NCBI RefSeq assembly: GCF_013403985.1
Contig: NZ_JABFDF010000003.1
Coordinates: 1-64,000 of the forward strand
DNA length: 64,000 nt
Direction: 5' to 3'
Source: Winogradskyella ludwigii
GTDB taxonomy: Bacteria > Bacteroidota > Bacteroidia > Flavobacteriales > Flavobacteriaceae
Shown: positions 15,586 through 25,298 of the stretch, in pieces
How positions within the stretch are numbered: the stretch's first letter is position 1
How the letters are laid out: every line of letters begins with the position of its first letter
Notes under the pieces: model-generated
What the model was told of the DNA's origin: nothing
Seen by the model: the letters and a program-made list of their open reading frames with translations, nothing else
The model's database searches: none
Translations under genes and position numbers: made by a program

Positions 15586-18090
15586 CTACATTTCTTCACG
15601 AAAGTAAATTGCATTCATTAATAATTTATTTGTGCCATACCAAAACGCTCTAAAATTAGTGTTATCTGTAAAAGCTATAATATTACCACGGCCAAGACGT
15701 GCTATTTTTAAAGGCACCGTTTTGCTAATACTATCTAAATTCATTTTAGAAATATAACCACTCAATAATGGATTTTTGGAGTATTGTATAGGATTGTTAT
15801 AGCTGTTTTTATCTGGATTAACAAATAATGTAGAATTTCTAAACAACGCCAAATTATCATTTTTATAACCAAAATTAATAGGATGAGAACGGTCTAGTTG
15901 CGTTTCAAAAATGGCACCTCCAATAACTTGAGATCCTCTAAAATCACTACGTTGTTCGAAGCTAATATTTTTAGCGATGAGCTTATTCTTTTTAAAATCG
16001 ATTTTCATTAAATTTTTAGAATTCAACCACTTCAAAGCATTTTTATAGGCAATTAAAGTCCCTCCATTTCTAATCCAAGACTGTATCTTTTTAGTATTAT
16101 CATCGCTTAATCCAGAAGAACTCACCGTTATAATTGTGTTGTAACGACTCAAATCCACTCTACTAATAGTTTTGGTATCTAATTTTGTCGCGATGATATC
16201 GTAACGTGTATCAAATAAATGCCAAATTTCGCCAGCATCGCTAGAGTTTATGCCATCGCCAACTAAAAGAGCAATTTTGGGCAGTTCTAAAGCTTTAAAA
16301 TTCCGGCTTCCTAAGTCTATACCTTTATTTAATCCTGTTGAAACAGCATCAATTTTAATATAACTCTCTTGAGCATTATCATTTAAAAACGTATAAATTT
16401 CAGAGGTTGATAATTCTTGATTTTGAACAGGAATCATAATCGTTCCATAGTCATAAGATTTACCATTGGCTTCAAAATTTTTCATCGCTACTTTGGCTCT
16501 TAAACCTTTCTTTAAAATAGCATTTAAAAGTTTTGGAGAATAATATTCATTCCACTCAAATAAATAAGCGTAGTCACTTTTTGAATTTACACCACCTTTA
16601 AGATGTTGTAAATCTTTGATAATAGAACCTGCTTTGTCAGTTGTCGTTTCAGTATAATCTAAATTAAACGCTAAAGGAAACGTCCATGCAGAGACATCGT
16701 AAAATAAAGAATCTTGAAATGTTGTTCTTTTTTCGAACATGGCATTAATCAATCTTGTATTCTTTTGGTTTTTAGGAACCACATAACTGTAGCCTTTTTT
16801 ATAATTTTTTCCATCTTTTGAAAAATCGGCTTTTAAGGCATGGAATTTAATATGGTGACGTTTTAAAATTTCAGCCAAATGATACGTTTTTGCAGCATCT
16901 TTTTCATCTCCAAACACAATAGCATTTTTGCCTTCTTTTGAAGCTTCACTTCGTGCATTTTTAAAGAAGTTGTATTGGTACTCTAAAATATCTTCTCGCA
17001 TGCCATTAGAAGCTGCAAGCGTAGATAATGCTGCGGTAAATTGATTTCTTATTGTAAACGGAAAAGTTAATATGCCATTTTCACTTTCTTGAACATGACC
17101 TCTAGAACTCGCTTGTTCAAATAAAATACCAATACCTCCATTAATGTCTGGAAAGGTTGAGCCTTTTCCGTAATAGAAATCGTCAAAACTCTCTTCAGAA
17201 TAATAGAGCGAGCCTATTTTATCTAGTGCTTTTGCATGATATGTGGCAATACCTTTAGTGAGCTCTTGATTTAATTGTGGAGTTAATGGATGTGTACGTG
17301 AAGGAATACCAGGTTGAAAAAAGAAGCTAGAATTAGTTCCCATTTCATGATGATCCGTTAAAATATTTGGTAACCAATTATGATAGGTTGTAATACGTGC
17401 TCTAGATTCTGGTAATTGCACAGGGAGCCAATCTCTATTCATATCAAACCAATAATGATTAGTACGTCCTCCTGGCCAAACTTCGCTGTATTCTCTGTCG
17501 TTAGGATCTGGATTTAGGTTTATATTCTTATTAGAATTTGCCCAATATGCAAAACGTTGTAAACCATCTGGATTTAAAGACGGATCAAATAAAATAATAG
17601 TATTATCTAATAAATTATCTATTTCAGAACCATTTGCTGCAGCTAAATAATAGGCAACTAATAAAGCTGCATTAGAACCACTTGGCTCATTACCATGAAT
17701 TGAAAATCCTTGATACACAACAATAGGTCTGTTTTTTAGATTCGCAGAATTGGTTTCGGTGGCTTCAATATGTTCTGATTGAATGGTCTCTATATTTTTG
17801 TGATTTTTAGGAGATGTAATGGTGAGTAGAAGTAGAGGTCTATCTTCAAACGTTTTACCTCTATCTTCAATGGTAATTCTATCCGAAGCATTTGCTAAAG
17901 CTTTCATGTACTCTACAAGCTTATCGTGTGTAATATGCCAATCTCCAACGTTATGATTTATGACACTTTGTGGTGTGGGAATACTTGGGTTATAAGTAAT
18001 GTCTTGAGGTAAATAATAAGATAAATCTGTAGACGATTGTGAGAATAATGTAGATGTTGTTATCAGTAAGAGTAGAAAGATGCGTTGCAT
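15586..18090 (-). CDS. M14-family zinc carboxypeptidase, secreted
   Basis: An 834-aa exported metallopeptidase. Signal peptide in the first ~17 residues. An N-terminal zinc carboxypeptidase domain (about 60-350) has YQGFSIHGNEPSGSNAALL with the HxxE zinc ligands and LTDHHEMG further on. The C-terminal half (from about residue 600) has a class-I glutamine amidotransferase-like or ThuA-like look (TVSSSGLSDDNTKKIQSWIRNGGTLI), common in this Bacteroidota family. Probably digests peptides in the periplasm or outside. The terminator of the upstream DUF3276 gene lies just before its start, so it is transcribed on its own. Confidence 0.9.
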   Translation of the reverse strand: MQRIFLLLLITTSTLFSQSSTDLSYYLPQDITYNPSIPTPQSVINHNVGDWHITHDKLVEYMKALANASDRITIEDRGKTFEDRPLLLLTITSPKNHKNIETIQSEHIEATETNSANLKNRPIVVYQGFSIHGNEPSGSNAALLVAYYLAAANGSEIDNLLDNTIILFDPSLNPDGLQRFAYWANSNKNINLNPDPNDREYSEVWPGGRTNHYWFDMNRDWLPVQLPESRARITTYHNWLPNILTDHHEMGTNSSFFFQPGIPSRTHPLTPQLNQELTKGIATYHAKALDKIGSLYYSEESFDDFYYGKGSTFPDINGGIGILFEQASSRGHVQESENGILTFPFTIRNQFTAALSTLAASNGMREDILEYQYNFFKNARSEASKEGKNAIVFGDEKDAAKTYHLAEILKRHHIKFHALKADFSKDGKNYKKGYSYVVPKNQKNTRLINAMFEKRTTFQDSLFYDVSAWTFPLAFNLDYTETTTDKAGSIIKDLQHLKGGVNSKSDYAYLFEWNEYYSPKLLNAILKKGLRAKVAMKNFEANGKSYDYGTIMIPVQNQELSTSEIYTFLNDNAQESYIKIDAVSTGLNKGIDLGSRNFKALELPKIALLVGDGINSSDAGEIWHLFDTRYDIIATKLDTKTISRVDLSRYNTIITVSSSGLSDDNTKKIQSWIRNGGTLIAYKNALKWLNSKNLMKIDFKKNKLIAKNISFEQRSDFRGSQVIGGAIFETQLDRSHPINFGYKNDNLALFRNSTLFVNPDKNSYNNPIQYSKNPLLSGYISKMNLDSISKTVPLKIARLGRGNIIAFTDNTNFRAFWYGTNKLLMNAIYFREEM

Positions 18091-18120
18091 AGAAAAAGGT
18101 TGGTTAAGAGCTAAAAATAG

Positions 18121-18149
18121 AAAAACCGTTACGAAGTGTAACGGTTTTT
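18121..18149 (-). terminator. Terminator behind the DUF3276 gene
   Basis: A perfect 12-bp stem AAAAACCGTTAC / GTAACGGTTTTT with a 5-nt loop, 24 nt after the stop of the minus-strand DUF3276 gene. Confidence 0.85.
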
Positions 18150-18172
18150 CTTGTTATTTAACAAAAGTATGT

Positions 18173-18562
18173 TTAAATATCGTCGAAACTGATATCTGTA
18201 AAATTGTCTATACTTTTAGTGTCTTCAGGTGTTTTTGCTTCTTGTGCTACAAAATCATCTTCGCGTTTAAAGTCTTTTTGGTGACGCTCGCTAATGACTT
18301 CTTGCCCTTTTTCGTTAATGATATAATCAGTCATTTCAGCTAAAATTTCTTTAAACTCAGAAAAGTCTTCTTTATAAAGATAGATTTTATGCTTTTTGTA
18401 ATGAAAAGATCCATCGTCATTAGTGAATTTTTTACTCTCTGTAATAGTTAAATAATAATCACCAGCTTTAGTAGCTCTCACATCAAAGAAATATGTTCTT
18501 CTTCCAGCACGTAATACTTTAGAATATATTTCTTCCTTATCCATCATTTCATAATCACTCAT
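18173..18562 (-). CDS. DUF3276 protein, Pur-alpha-like nucleic-acid-binding
   Basis: A 129-aa protein of the bacterial PUR-alpha family (DUF3276), related to Borrelia BpuR, which binds DNA and RNA. The core is KVLRAGRRTYFFDVRATKAGDYYLTITESK followed by a KKHKIYLYKEDFSEF strand-helix unit. The tail is acidic and low-complexity. It lies immediately downstream of an ABC exporter gene on the same strand (66 nt). The targets are unknown. Confidence 0.88.
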   Translation of the reverse strand: MSDYEMMDKEEIYSKVLRAGRRTYFFDVRATKAGDYYLTITESKKFTNDDGSFHYKKHKIYLYKEDFSEFKEILAEMTDYIINEKGQEVISERHQKDFKREDDFVAQEAKTPEDTKSIDNFTDISFDDI

Positions 18563-18627
18563 ATCTCATTTTTGTTTTTAATTTCCATTCAAAAATCTTA
18601 AAAAAAAGTAACCTAAGCAACAAATTA

Positions 18628-20382
18628 CTACATTTCTTTTTCGGAGAGTTGTTTGTTGTATAATTCCTTGTAATAGCCATCTGAATTTACAAGACTTTCA
18701 TGGTTTCCAGACTCTATAATTCTACCATCTTCTAATACAATAATTTGGTTTGCATTCTTAGCCGAAGACACGCGATGACTTACAATAATGGTGGTTTTAT
18801 CTTTGGTTAGTTTTACAAGATTCTTTAATATTTTTTCTTCTGTTTCTGTGTCTACAGCAGATAGACAATCGTCAAACAATAGAATATCTGGTTTCTTGAT
18901 TATTGCTCTTGCGATAGATACACGTTGCTTTTGTCCACCAGAAAGTGTAATACCACGTTCTCCTAATACCGTATCATAGCCATTACTAAAATCAATGATA
19001 TTTTTATGGACACGTGCATTTTTTGCAGCTTCGATAACTTCATCTTCTGTAGCATCTTCTTTACCAAATTTTATATTATTTTTAATGGTATCTGAAAACA
19101 GAAATGCATCTTGAGGCACATAACCAATACTTTCTCTTAAGCTGAAAAGATTTAGTTTTGAAATTTCGGTATTATCAATTAAAATTGAACCGTTATTAAT
19201 ATCATATAAGCGACCAATTAAATCTAGAATAGTGGATTTACCGGAGCCTGTTTTGCCTAAAATAGCTAGTGTTTGTCCAGATTTTAAACTGAAACTTACA
19301 TCTTTTAAAGCTTCAATATTGGTGTCAGGATAAACAAAGGATACATTTTTAAACTCGATATCTCCTTTAATTGGAGTCAGTTCTGTTGCTGTGTTTTTTA
19401 TATCTGGTTCTGTATTTAGAAATTCATTAATACGTTCTTGTGATGCTTCAGCTTGTTGTAATAAGGACGTTACCCAACCAACGGTTGCAACTGGCCATGT
19501 TAGCATGTTTACGTAAATAATAAATTCTGCAATAGTTCCTATTTTTTCAATTTCGCCATTCATGTATTGCATACCACCAACGTAGATCACGATGAGGTTA
19601 CTTACTCCGATTAATAAGATCATCATCGGAAAAAATAACGCTTGTACTTTGGTAAGGTTAATTTGTTTTTGTCTGTTTTCTGCCGAAAGATTTTCGAATT
19701 CTGTATTGGTTCTAGGTTCAATGCCGTAAGATTTAATTACAGAAATACCACTAAAGGTTTCTTGCGAATACGTAGAGAGTGTTGACAAGGATTGTTGTAC
19801 AATAGTGCTTCGTTTATTAATTAAACGGCTCAATTTATATATCGCAACCGAAAGAAAAGGCAAAGGAAGTAGTGTATAAAGTGTTAAAGTTGGAGATCTA
19901 TCTACCATATAAATTATAGCAACAGCAAATAATGTAATGGTATTAATGGTGTACATTATTGCAGGACCAACATACATTCTTACTTTACCAACATCTTCAC
20001 TAATACGGTTCATTAAATCTCCAGTTCTGTTAGATTTATAGAAATTTAAAGACAGAATTTGGTAATGGTGATAGATTTCATTTTTAAGATCATATTCAAT
20101 ATATCGCGATACATTGATGATAGTTTGACGCATTAAAAAAGTAAATATACCAGCAATAACAGCTGCTCCAACGAGGTAGAGGATGTTAGTCATTAATTCA
20201 CTTCTAAAAATTTCTTCGGATATTTTCCCATCCAAACGGTCAGAAACAATATTAATAGAAGCTCCCACTAAGCGCGGAGTAAAGAGTGCAAATATCTTCG
20301 CAATTATAGTAATTATAATTCCGATAATGATACGATACCTATACTTGTAGAAGTATTTGTTGAGATGTTTAAGTGCCTTCAT
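18628..20382 (-). CDS. ABC exporter, fused permease and ATPase (MsbA-like)
   Basis: A 584-aa half-transporter: a six-helix membrane domain (about residues 15-310) and an ATPase domain (about 340-580). Walker A is LGKTGSGKST, the signature LSGGQKQR and Walker B DILLFDDCLSA, followed by the switch His in IIVSHR. Homodimers of this type export lipids or drugs; the substrate cannot be told. Its start is 126 nt from the divergent leucine dehydrogenase gene. Confidence 0.92.
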   Translation of the reverse strand: MKALKHLNKYFYKYRYRIIIGIIITIIAKIFALFTPRLVGASINIVSDRLDGKISEEIFRSELMTNILYLVGAAVIAGIFTFLMRQTIINVSRYIEYDLKNEIYHHYQILSLNFYKSNRTGDLMNRISEDVGKVRMYVGPAIMYTINTITLFAVAIIYMVDRSPTLTLYTLLPLPFLSVAIYKLSRLINKRSTIVQQSLSTLSTYSQETFSGISVIKSYGIEPRTNTEFENLSAENRQKQINLTKVQALFFPMMILLIGVSNLIVIYVGGMQYMNGEIEKIGTIAEFIIYVNMLTWPVATVGWVTSLLQQAEASQERINEFLNTEPDIKNTATELTPIKGDIEFKNVSFVYPDTNIEALKDVSFSLKSGQTLAILGKTGSGKSTILDLIGRLYDINNGSILIDNTEISKLNLFSLRESIGYVPQDAFLFSDTIKNNIKFGKEDATEDEVIEAAKNARVHKNIIDFSNGYDTVLGERGITLSGGQKQRVSIARAIIKKPDILLFDDCLSAVDTETEEKILKNLVKLTKDKTTIIVSHRVSSAKNANQIIVLEDGRIIESGNHESLVNSDGYYKELYNKQLSEKEM

Positions 20383-20437
20383 TATGTATTTAGTAGGTCA
20401 AAAGTATTATGACAATCTTATTTAAATAGTTTATATT

Positions 20438-20468
20438 TTGCTAATCCTTTAATTATAATTTACTTTTG
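20438..20468 (+). promoter_or_regulatory. Bacteroidota promoter of the leucine dehydrogenase gene
   Basis: TTG (20438-20440), 20-nt spacer, TACTTTTG (20461-20468): a good match to TTG-N19-TAnnTTTG. It lies 40 nt before the start codon. Confidence 0.6.
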
Positions 20469-20508
20469 CACGCTAGTTTTAGAATATCTTTAAACTCCCT
20501 AAAATTTA

Positions 20509-21618
20509 ATGAACATGACTTCAGAAATTATAACTTCAAAAGAATTGAAAAAAATGGATCCGGTTTTCGGACAACATTCTTTTGATGATCATGAGCAAAT
20601 TGTATTTTGCAACGACAAAGATACTGGTTTAAAAGCTATAATTGGTATTCATAACACAGTTTTAGGACCTGCTTTAGGTGGTACTAGAATGTGGAATTAC
20701 GCTAATGAATGGGAAGCACTTAATGATGTATTGCGTTTATCTCGTGGTATGACATTTAAATCTGCTATCACAGGATTAAACCTTGGTGGAGGTAAAGCGG
20801 TTATTATTGGAGATGCTAAAACGCAAAAAACTCCAGAATTAATGAAACGTTTTGGTGAGTTTGTACATTCATTAAGCGGCCGTTACATTACAGCAGAAGA
20901 TGTTGGAATGACGACAGAAGATATGGATACCGTAAGAGAGGTAACTCCTTACGTCACCGGAATATCGGAAAGCAAAGGTGGTGCTGGTAATCCATCGCCA
21001 ATTACAGCCTATGGTGTTTTTATGGGAATGAAAGCTGCTGCAAAATTTCAGTTTGGTTCTGATATCCTAGAAGATAAAAATATCTTTGTTCAAGGTATTG
21101 GAAATGTTGGTGAAGCTTTAGTAGAACATTTGGTTAACGAAGGTGCCAATGTTACCATTTCTGATATTAGTCAAGATCGTTTAGAAGAAGTGCGTTCTAA
21201 ATATGGTGCTACTATTTATGGCGGCAACGATATTTATAGTGAAGCTATGGATATTTATGCTCCTTGTGCTTTAGGTGCGACTATAAACGACGACACTATT
21301 TATAAATTAAAAGCTAAAATTATTGCAGGTGCTGCAAATAATCAATTAGCAGAAGAAAGCAGACACGGTAAAATTTTACAAGAACGTGGTATTGTTTATG
21401 CTCCAGATTTTTTAATTAATGCAGGCGGAATTATTAATGTTTATGCAGAATTAGAGAATTACGACAAACAAGAGATTATGCGTAAAACAGGGAATATTTA
21501 CAATACAACATTAGAGATTTTAGATAATGCAAAAGTGAATAATCTTACAACACATAATGCAGCTTTAAATATTGCAAGAGAACGCATTGAAACACGTAAA
21601 AGAGAAAATTCGAAATAG
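20509..21618 (+). CDS. Leucine dehydrogenase (Glu/Leu/Phe/Val dehydrogenase family)
   Basis: A 369-aa NAD-dependent enzyme that reversibly deaminates branched-chain amino acids. The substrate site holds LGPALGGTRMW, MTFKSAITGLNLGGGKAVIIGD (catalytic Lys region) and AEDVGMTTEDMD. The Rossmann fold is IFVQGIGNVGEALVEHLV at about residue 195. Length fits the octameric leucine dehydrogenases (about 365 aa). Two ATGs are possible (20509, 20515). A consensus promoter is present. The HMG-CoA lyase at 28036 would act later in leucine breakdown, but the two are not linked. Confidence 0.9.
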   Translation: MNMTSEIITSKELKKMDPVFGQHSFDDHEQIVFCNDKDTGLKAIIGIHNTVLGPALGGTRMWNYANEWEALNDVLRLSRGMTFKSAITGLNLGGGKAVIIGDAKTQKTPELMKRFGEFVHSLSGRYITAEDVGMTTEDMDTVREVTPYVTGISESKGGAGNPSPITAYGVFMGMKAAAKFQFGSDILEDKNIFVQGIGNVGEALVEHLVNEGANVTISDISQDRLEEVRSKYGATIYGGNDIYSEAMDIYAPCALGATINDDTIYKLKAKIIAGAANNQLAEESRHGKILQERGIVYAPDFLINAGGIINVYAELENYDKQEIMRKTGNIYNTTLEILDNAKVNNLTTHNAALNIARERIETRKRENSK

Positions 21619-21663
21619 AGCACATTTTATTTTTATTTCAGAAGTAATTAATAGTATTTTTGC

Positions 21664-21693
21664 AAGGTGAACTTTTAAAGGTTCACCTTTTTT
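21664..21693 (+). terminator. Terminator between leucine dehydrogenase and nusB
   Basis: A stem AAGGTGAAC / GTTCACCTT (21664-21672 and 21681-21689), extendable by one T.G pair, followed by T21690-21693. Confidence 0.75.
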
Positions 21694-21723
21694 AATAATT
21701 AAAAATAAAGTGAGTTCTTACAC

Positions 21724-22668
21724 ATGCTAAACCGAAGACACATCAGAATTAAAGTCATGCAATCCATGTATGCTTTTAGAGGAACAGAGAGTGATGATTT
21801 AATAAAAGAACAGAAATTTTTGTTGCACAGTTTAGAGAGCATGTTCGATCTTTATTTAGCACAATTAGCTCTATTCACAGAATTACATAAGAAGAGTAGA
21901 AATTATAACGAGAGACTTCAGAATAAAATAGTAAAATCAGAAACTGATAGTAATCCTAATTTAAAATTTCAAGAAAATCAACTTTTACAAGCTATAACTA
22001 GCAACACCATGCTACAAGAAGCTATTTCTAATAAGCACTTGAATTATTGGGATTTAGATTTTGAATACGTTGATATTATTTTCAAAGAGATTCTAAAAAG
22101 CGAGCTGTATAAAGTTTATACAGAAGAAGAAGAGACTAGCTTTAAAAAGGACAAACAATTTGTTTTAGATATTTTTACTGAAATAATTGCACCTAACGAA
22201 AAGCTCTATGATTTCTTTGAAGATAAGAAACTTACTTGGGTAGATGATTTGCCAGTGGTAAATACGGCCATGTTAAAAGTACTTAGAAAATTAAAGTTAA
22301 CATCTCCAGAAACGGCTTTGATACCAGAATTATATAAAGACGAAGAAGATAAGGATTTTGCAATAGAATTGTTTTCAAAAACATTTCTTAACAGTTCAAA
22401 ATTTGGAGAAGAGGTCGGGAAGAAAACAACCAATTGGGATTCTGAACGTTTAGCAAGTTTAGACGGAGTGTTGTTAAAAATGGCACTTTGCGAATTTCAA
22501 AAGTTTCCATCGATACCTTATAAAGTAACGATTAATGAATATTTAGAAATTGCTAAAGAATATTCTACACCAAAGAGTAGTTTATTTCTTAATGGTATTT
22601 TAGATAAAATTGTAAAGGAATATCAATCAGAAAATATTCACTTAAAAGCAGGAAGAGGCTTAATGTAA
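21724..22668 (+). CDS. nusB: Transcription antitermination factor NusB (long form)
   Basis: A 314-aa protein, about twice the E. coli length, as usual in Bacteroidota. The N-terminus NRRHIRIKVMQSMYAF and the C-terminal WDSERLASLDGVLLKMALCEF, IPYKVTINEYLEIAKEYSTPKSSLFLNGILDKI are the NusB hallmarks for BoxA RNA and S10 binding. The middle is family-specific. It takes part in rRNA antitermination. The following genes (DUF1573, yajC) are usual neighbours of nusB in this group. Confidence 0.93.
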   Translation: MLNRRHIRIKVMQSMYAFRGTESDDLIKEQKFLLHSLESMFDLYLAQLALFTELHKKSRNYNERLQNKIVKSETDSNPNLKFQENQLLQAITSNTMLQEAISNKHLNYWDLDFEYVDIIFKEILKSELYKVYTEEEETSFKKDKQFVLDIFTEIIAPNEKLYDFFEDKKLTWVDDLPVVNTAMLKVLRKLKLTSPETALIPELYKDEEDKDFAIELFSKTFLNSSKFGEEVGKKTTNWDSERLASLDGVLLKMALCEFQKFPSIPYKVTINEYLEIAKEYSTPKSSLFLNGILDKIVKEYQSENIHLKAGRGLM

Positions 22669-22751
22669 ATTAAGAATTTTATTACAAAAGACCTCTTGTT
22701 AAGATTATACTGCTTTTAAAGACCTAAAGTAATATTAACAGTACATATTTG

Positions 22752-22779
22752 AGCCACTTTCAATATTTTGAAAGTGGCT
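22752..22779 (+). terminator. Hairpin behind nusB, probable terminator
   Basis: A perfect 12-bp stem AGCCACTTTCAA / TTGAAAGTGGCT with a 4-nt loop. The T-run is weak (TAATAGCTTT), so termination may be partial. Confidence 0.55.
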
Positions 22780-22955
22780 TAATAGCTTTATAGACGTTAG
22801 TATTTCTTGTTTTACATTGATTTTAATCAAATTGTATCACCAATAAGGTAAATTCTTACAAAATTGTGTTAACAAAGGTTTAAAAATTTTAATTCGATGA
22901 AATAATCATTAACTTCGGCAGCTGAGATAAATTTCTAACAATAAAAATTAAAGTA

Positions 22956-23513
22956 ATGAAAAAAGTAATTTTAGGACTTAGCGCATTGTGTATGGTAGCC
23001 TTTACATCTTGTAAAGAAGATGCTGCTAGTAAAATCAAATCAGAAAACGTAGCTGTTGCAGCAGAGAGAGATGCAAACGCTGGTGATTTCGCGGTACTTT
23101 CTTTAGACAAGAAAGAACATGATTTTGGTACAATAGCAAACGGAACACCTGTTCAGACTATATTTAAGTACACAAATACAGGAAACTCTATGTTAGTTGT
23201 AAGTAACATTAAAAGTACTTGTGGTTGTACAGTACCTTCTAATTACACAAAAGAAGTTCAACCAGGTGAAACTGGAGAATTTACAGTAAAATTTAATGGA
23301 AAAGGAAGTGGTAAAGTTACTAAATCTTTAACTATGATCACTAATACTGAAAAAGGACAAGAGCCAGTAAAAATTACAGCATTTGTAGAAAAAGATCCTA
23401 ATGCACCAGTAAAGCCAGCAACGGCAGCTAAAACAAACCCTTTATCTGTTTCACCTTCAACAGCAGTAAAGTCTTCTACACAACCAGGACACGAAGGACA
23501 TAACCACGATTAA
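22956..23513 (+). CDS. DUF1573 lipoprotein
   Basis: A 185-aa lipoprotein (lipobox AFTSC, Cys19). The DUF1573 domain (about 50-145) reads KKEHDFGTIANGTPVQTIFKYTN, STCGCTVPSNYTKEVQPGETGEFTVKFN, an Ig-like beta fold of the ASPM/SPD-2/Hydin type. The tail is rich in Pro, Thr and Ala and ends in a His motif GHEGHNHD, a possible metal site. Function unknown; it is next to nusB and yajC in many Bacteroidota. The yajC start follows by 23 nt, so they are probably co-transcribed. Confidence 0.88.
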   Translation: MKKVILGLSALCMVAFTSCKEDAASKIKSENVAVAAERDANAGDFAVLSLDKKEHDFGTIANGTPVQTIFKYTNTGNSMLVVSNIKSTCGCTVPSNYTKEVQPGETGEFTVKFNGKGSGKVTKSLTMITNTEKGQEPVKITAFVEKDPNAPVKPATAAKTNPLSVSPSTAVKSSTQPGHEGHNHD

Positions 23514-23536
23514 TAATTTTTACTTATAATTACTAA

Positions 23537-23827
23537 ATGGACGCAATAGGATCATTTTTACCGTTTATCGCCATTTTTGCTGTGATGTATTTCTTTATGA
23601 TTGCACCACAAATGAAACGCTCTAAACAAGAAAAAAAGTTTGCCAGCGAATTAAAAAAAGGCACTCGTGTTATTACTAAAAGCGGTATGCACGGAAAAGT
23701 TGTAGAGCTTAATGATAAAGATAACAGTTGTATTATTGAAACATTAGCAGGTAAAATTAAATTTGACCGTTCTGCAATTTCAATGGAAATGAGTAATAAA
23801 TTAAATGCACCAGCTGTTGTAAAATAA
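23537..23827 (+). CDS. yajC: Preprotein translocase subunit YajC
   Basis: A 96-aa protein with one N-terminal transmembrane helix (about 5-22, FLPFIAIFAVMYFFMIAPQMKR) and a small soluble domain (KGTRVITKSGMHGKVVELNDK). It associates with SecDF in the inner membrane. Normal length. It sits behind the DUF1573 gene and before a strong terminator. Confidence 0.93.
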   Translation: MDAIGSFLPFIAIFAVMYFFMIAPQMKRSKQEKKFASELKKGTRVITKSGMHGKVVELNDKDNSCIIETLAGKIKFDRSAISMEMSNKLNAPAVVK

Positions 23828-23850
23828 ACACTATTGCATATTATTATATA

Positions 23851-23878
23851 AAAACCGTTCATTAAGTTGAACGGTTTT
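23851..23878 (+). terminator. Terminator behind yajC
   Basis: A perfect 11-bp stem AAAACCGTTCA / TGAACGGTTTT with a 6-nt loop, then more T. Confidence 0.88.
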
Positions 23879-23989
23879 TTTGTGTTTAAAAGCATAGTTA
23901 CTCAATAATAATTAATAAAATATTTATTAATTTAAAAGTGTCATTTGATTTATTATGGGGTAATCGTATAAGTCCTGTTTAAACACATA

Positions 23990-24030
23990 AAAAAAGCAAT
24001 AAACTAAATAGTATAGTTTACTGCTTTTTT
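23990..24030 (-). terminator. Terminator behind pepT
   Basis: A 17-bp stem (23990-24006 with 24014-24030). One position pairs as G.U only in minus-strand RNA, so it serves the minus-strand pepT gene that ends at 24053. The T-run is within the stem. Confidence 0.8.
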
Positions 24031-24052
24031 AAAATGTAATTTGTAATTGAGG

Positions 24053-25282
24053 TTATTTCTTTAAAGCCGTTAATTCAGCAATCTTACAAATAACTTCCAC
24101 TGCTTTTTGAATACTTTCTACAGGAACATATTCATAACGACCATGAAAATTATGACCACCTGCAAATATATTTGGACAAGGTAAGCCCATATAAGACAAT
24201 TGAGAACCATCGGTTCCTCCACGTATGGCTTTAATCAAAGGTTTTACTCCTACAGCTTTCATGGCTTCTTCTGCAATATCTACAATATGCATTACAGGTT
24301 CTACCTTTTCTTTCATGTTGAAGTATTGATCTTTCAATTCAATCTTAAAAACTTCGCTTTCGTATTTCGTATTTAAATCATCAACAACTTTTTGCATTAA
24401 AGCTTTTCTGGCTTCAAATTTATCTTTGTCATGATCTCTAATAATATATTGTAGTGTAGTTTCTTCAACATCACCTTCAATATTATGTAAATGGAAAAAA
24501 CCTTCATAACCTTCGGTATGTTCTGGAGTTTCAAGCCTTGGTAAAGTATTCATAAATTCCGATGCATAATACATAGAATTAATCATCTTTCCTTTAGCAT
24601 AACCAGGATGAACAATTTTACCTTTAACCGTAATTTTTGCACCTGCAGCATTAAAATTCTCGTATTCTAATTCTCCAACCTGACTACCATCCATGGTATA
24701 TGCCCATTCAGCACCAAATTTTTCTACATCAAATTTATGTGCTCCTCTACCAATTTCTTCATCTGGAGTAAAACCAACCTTTATAGTTCCGTGTTTAATT
24801 TCTGGATGGTTAATGAGATATTCCATAGCAGTAACAATTTCTGTAATTCCTGCTTTATCATCGGCACCTAAAAGAGTTGTTCCATCAGTTGTAATCAATG
24901 TTTGACCTTTATACATCAATAAATCTTCAAAATAATCAGGAGATAAAATAATGTTTTCTTCAGCATTTAGAACAATATCCTTTCCATCGTAATTTTCTAC
25001 AATTTGAGGTTTTACGTTAGCTCCTGTGAAATCAGGAGACGTATCAAAATGAGAAATAAAGCCAATGGTTGGTACTTTATGAACTACGTTGCTAGGTAAG
25101 GTTGCCATAATGTAGGCATTCTTATCAATACTTACATCACTTAAGCCAATTGCCTTTAATTCTTCAACTAATTTATTGGCTAAATCCCATTGTTTGGCAG
25201 TACTAGGTGTACTATCAGAATCTGCATCAGATTCGGTATCAATAGTAACATAGCTAATAAAACGATCTATTATATTTTGCAT
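24053..25282 (-). CDS. pepT: Peptidase T (tripeptide aminopeptidase)
   Basis: A 409-aa M20 metallopeptidase that removes the N-terminal residue from tripeptides. The motifs are present: [20 protein letters not shown] (first zinc His and the Asp), [12 protein letters not shown] (bridging Asp), [14 protein letters not shown] (catalytic Glu and zinc Glu), [25 protein letters not shown] and a C-terminal zinc His (HNFHGRYE). Full length. The universal-stress gene starts upstream and ends 17 nt before its ATG, so they are probably one transcript. Confidence 0.95.
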   Translation of the reverse strand: MQNIIDRFISYVTIDTESDADSDSTPSTAKQWDLANKLVEELKAIGLSDVSIDKNAYIMATLPSNVVHKVPTIGFISHFDTSPDFTGANVKPQIVENYDGKDIVLNAEENIILSPDYFEDLLMYKGQTLITTDGTTLLGADDKAGITEIVTAMEYLINHPEIKHGTIKVGFTPDEEIGRGAHKFDVEKFGAEWAYTMDGSQVGELEYENFNAAGAKITVKGKIVHPGYAKGKMINSMYYASEFMNTLPRLETPEHTEGYEGFFHLHNIEGDVEETTLQYIIRDHDKDKFEARKALMQKVVDDLNTKYESEVFKIELKDQYFNMKEKVEPVMHIVDIAEEAMKAVGVKPLIKAIRGGTDGSQLSYMGLPCPNIFAGGHNFHGRYEYVPVESIQKAVEVICKIAELTALKK

Positions 25283-25298
25283 TAGTGGTTATTGAAAA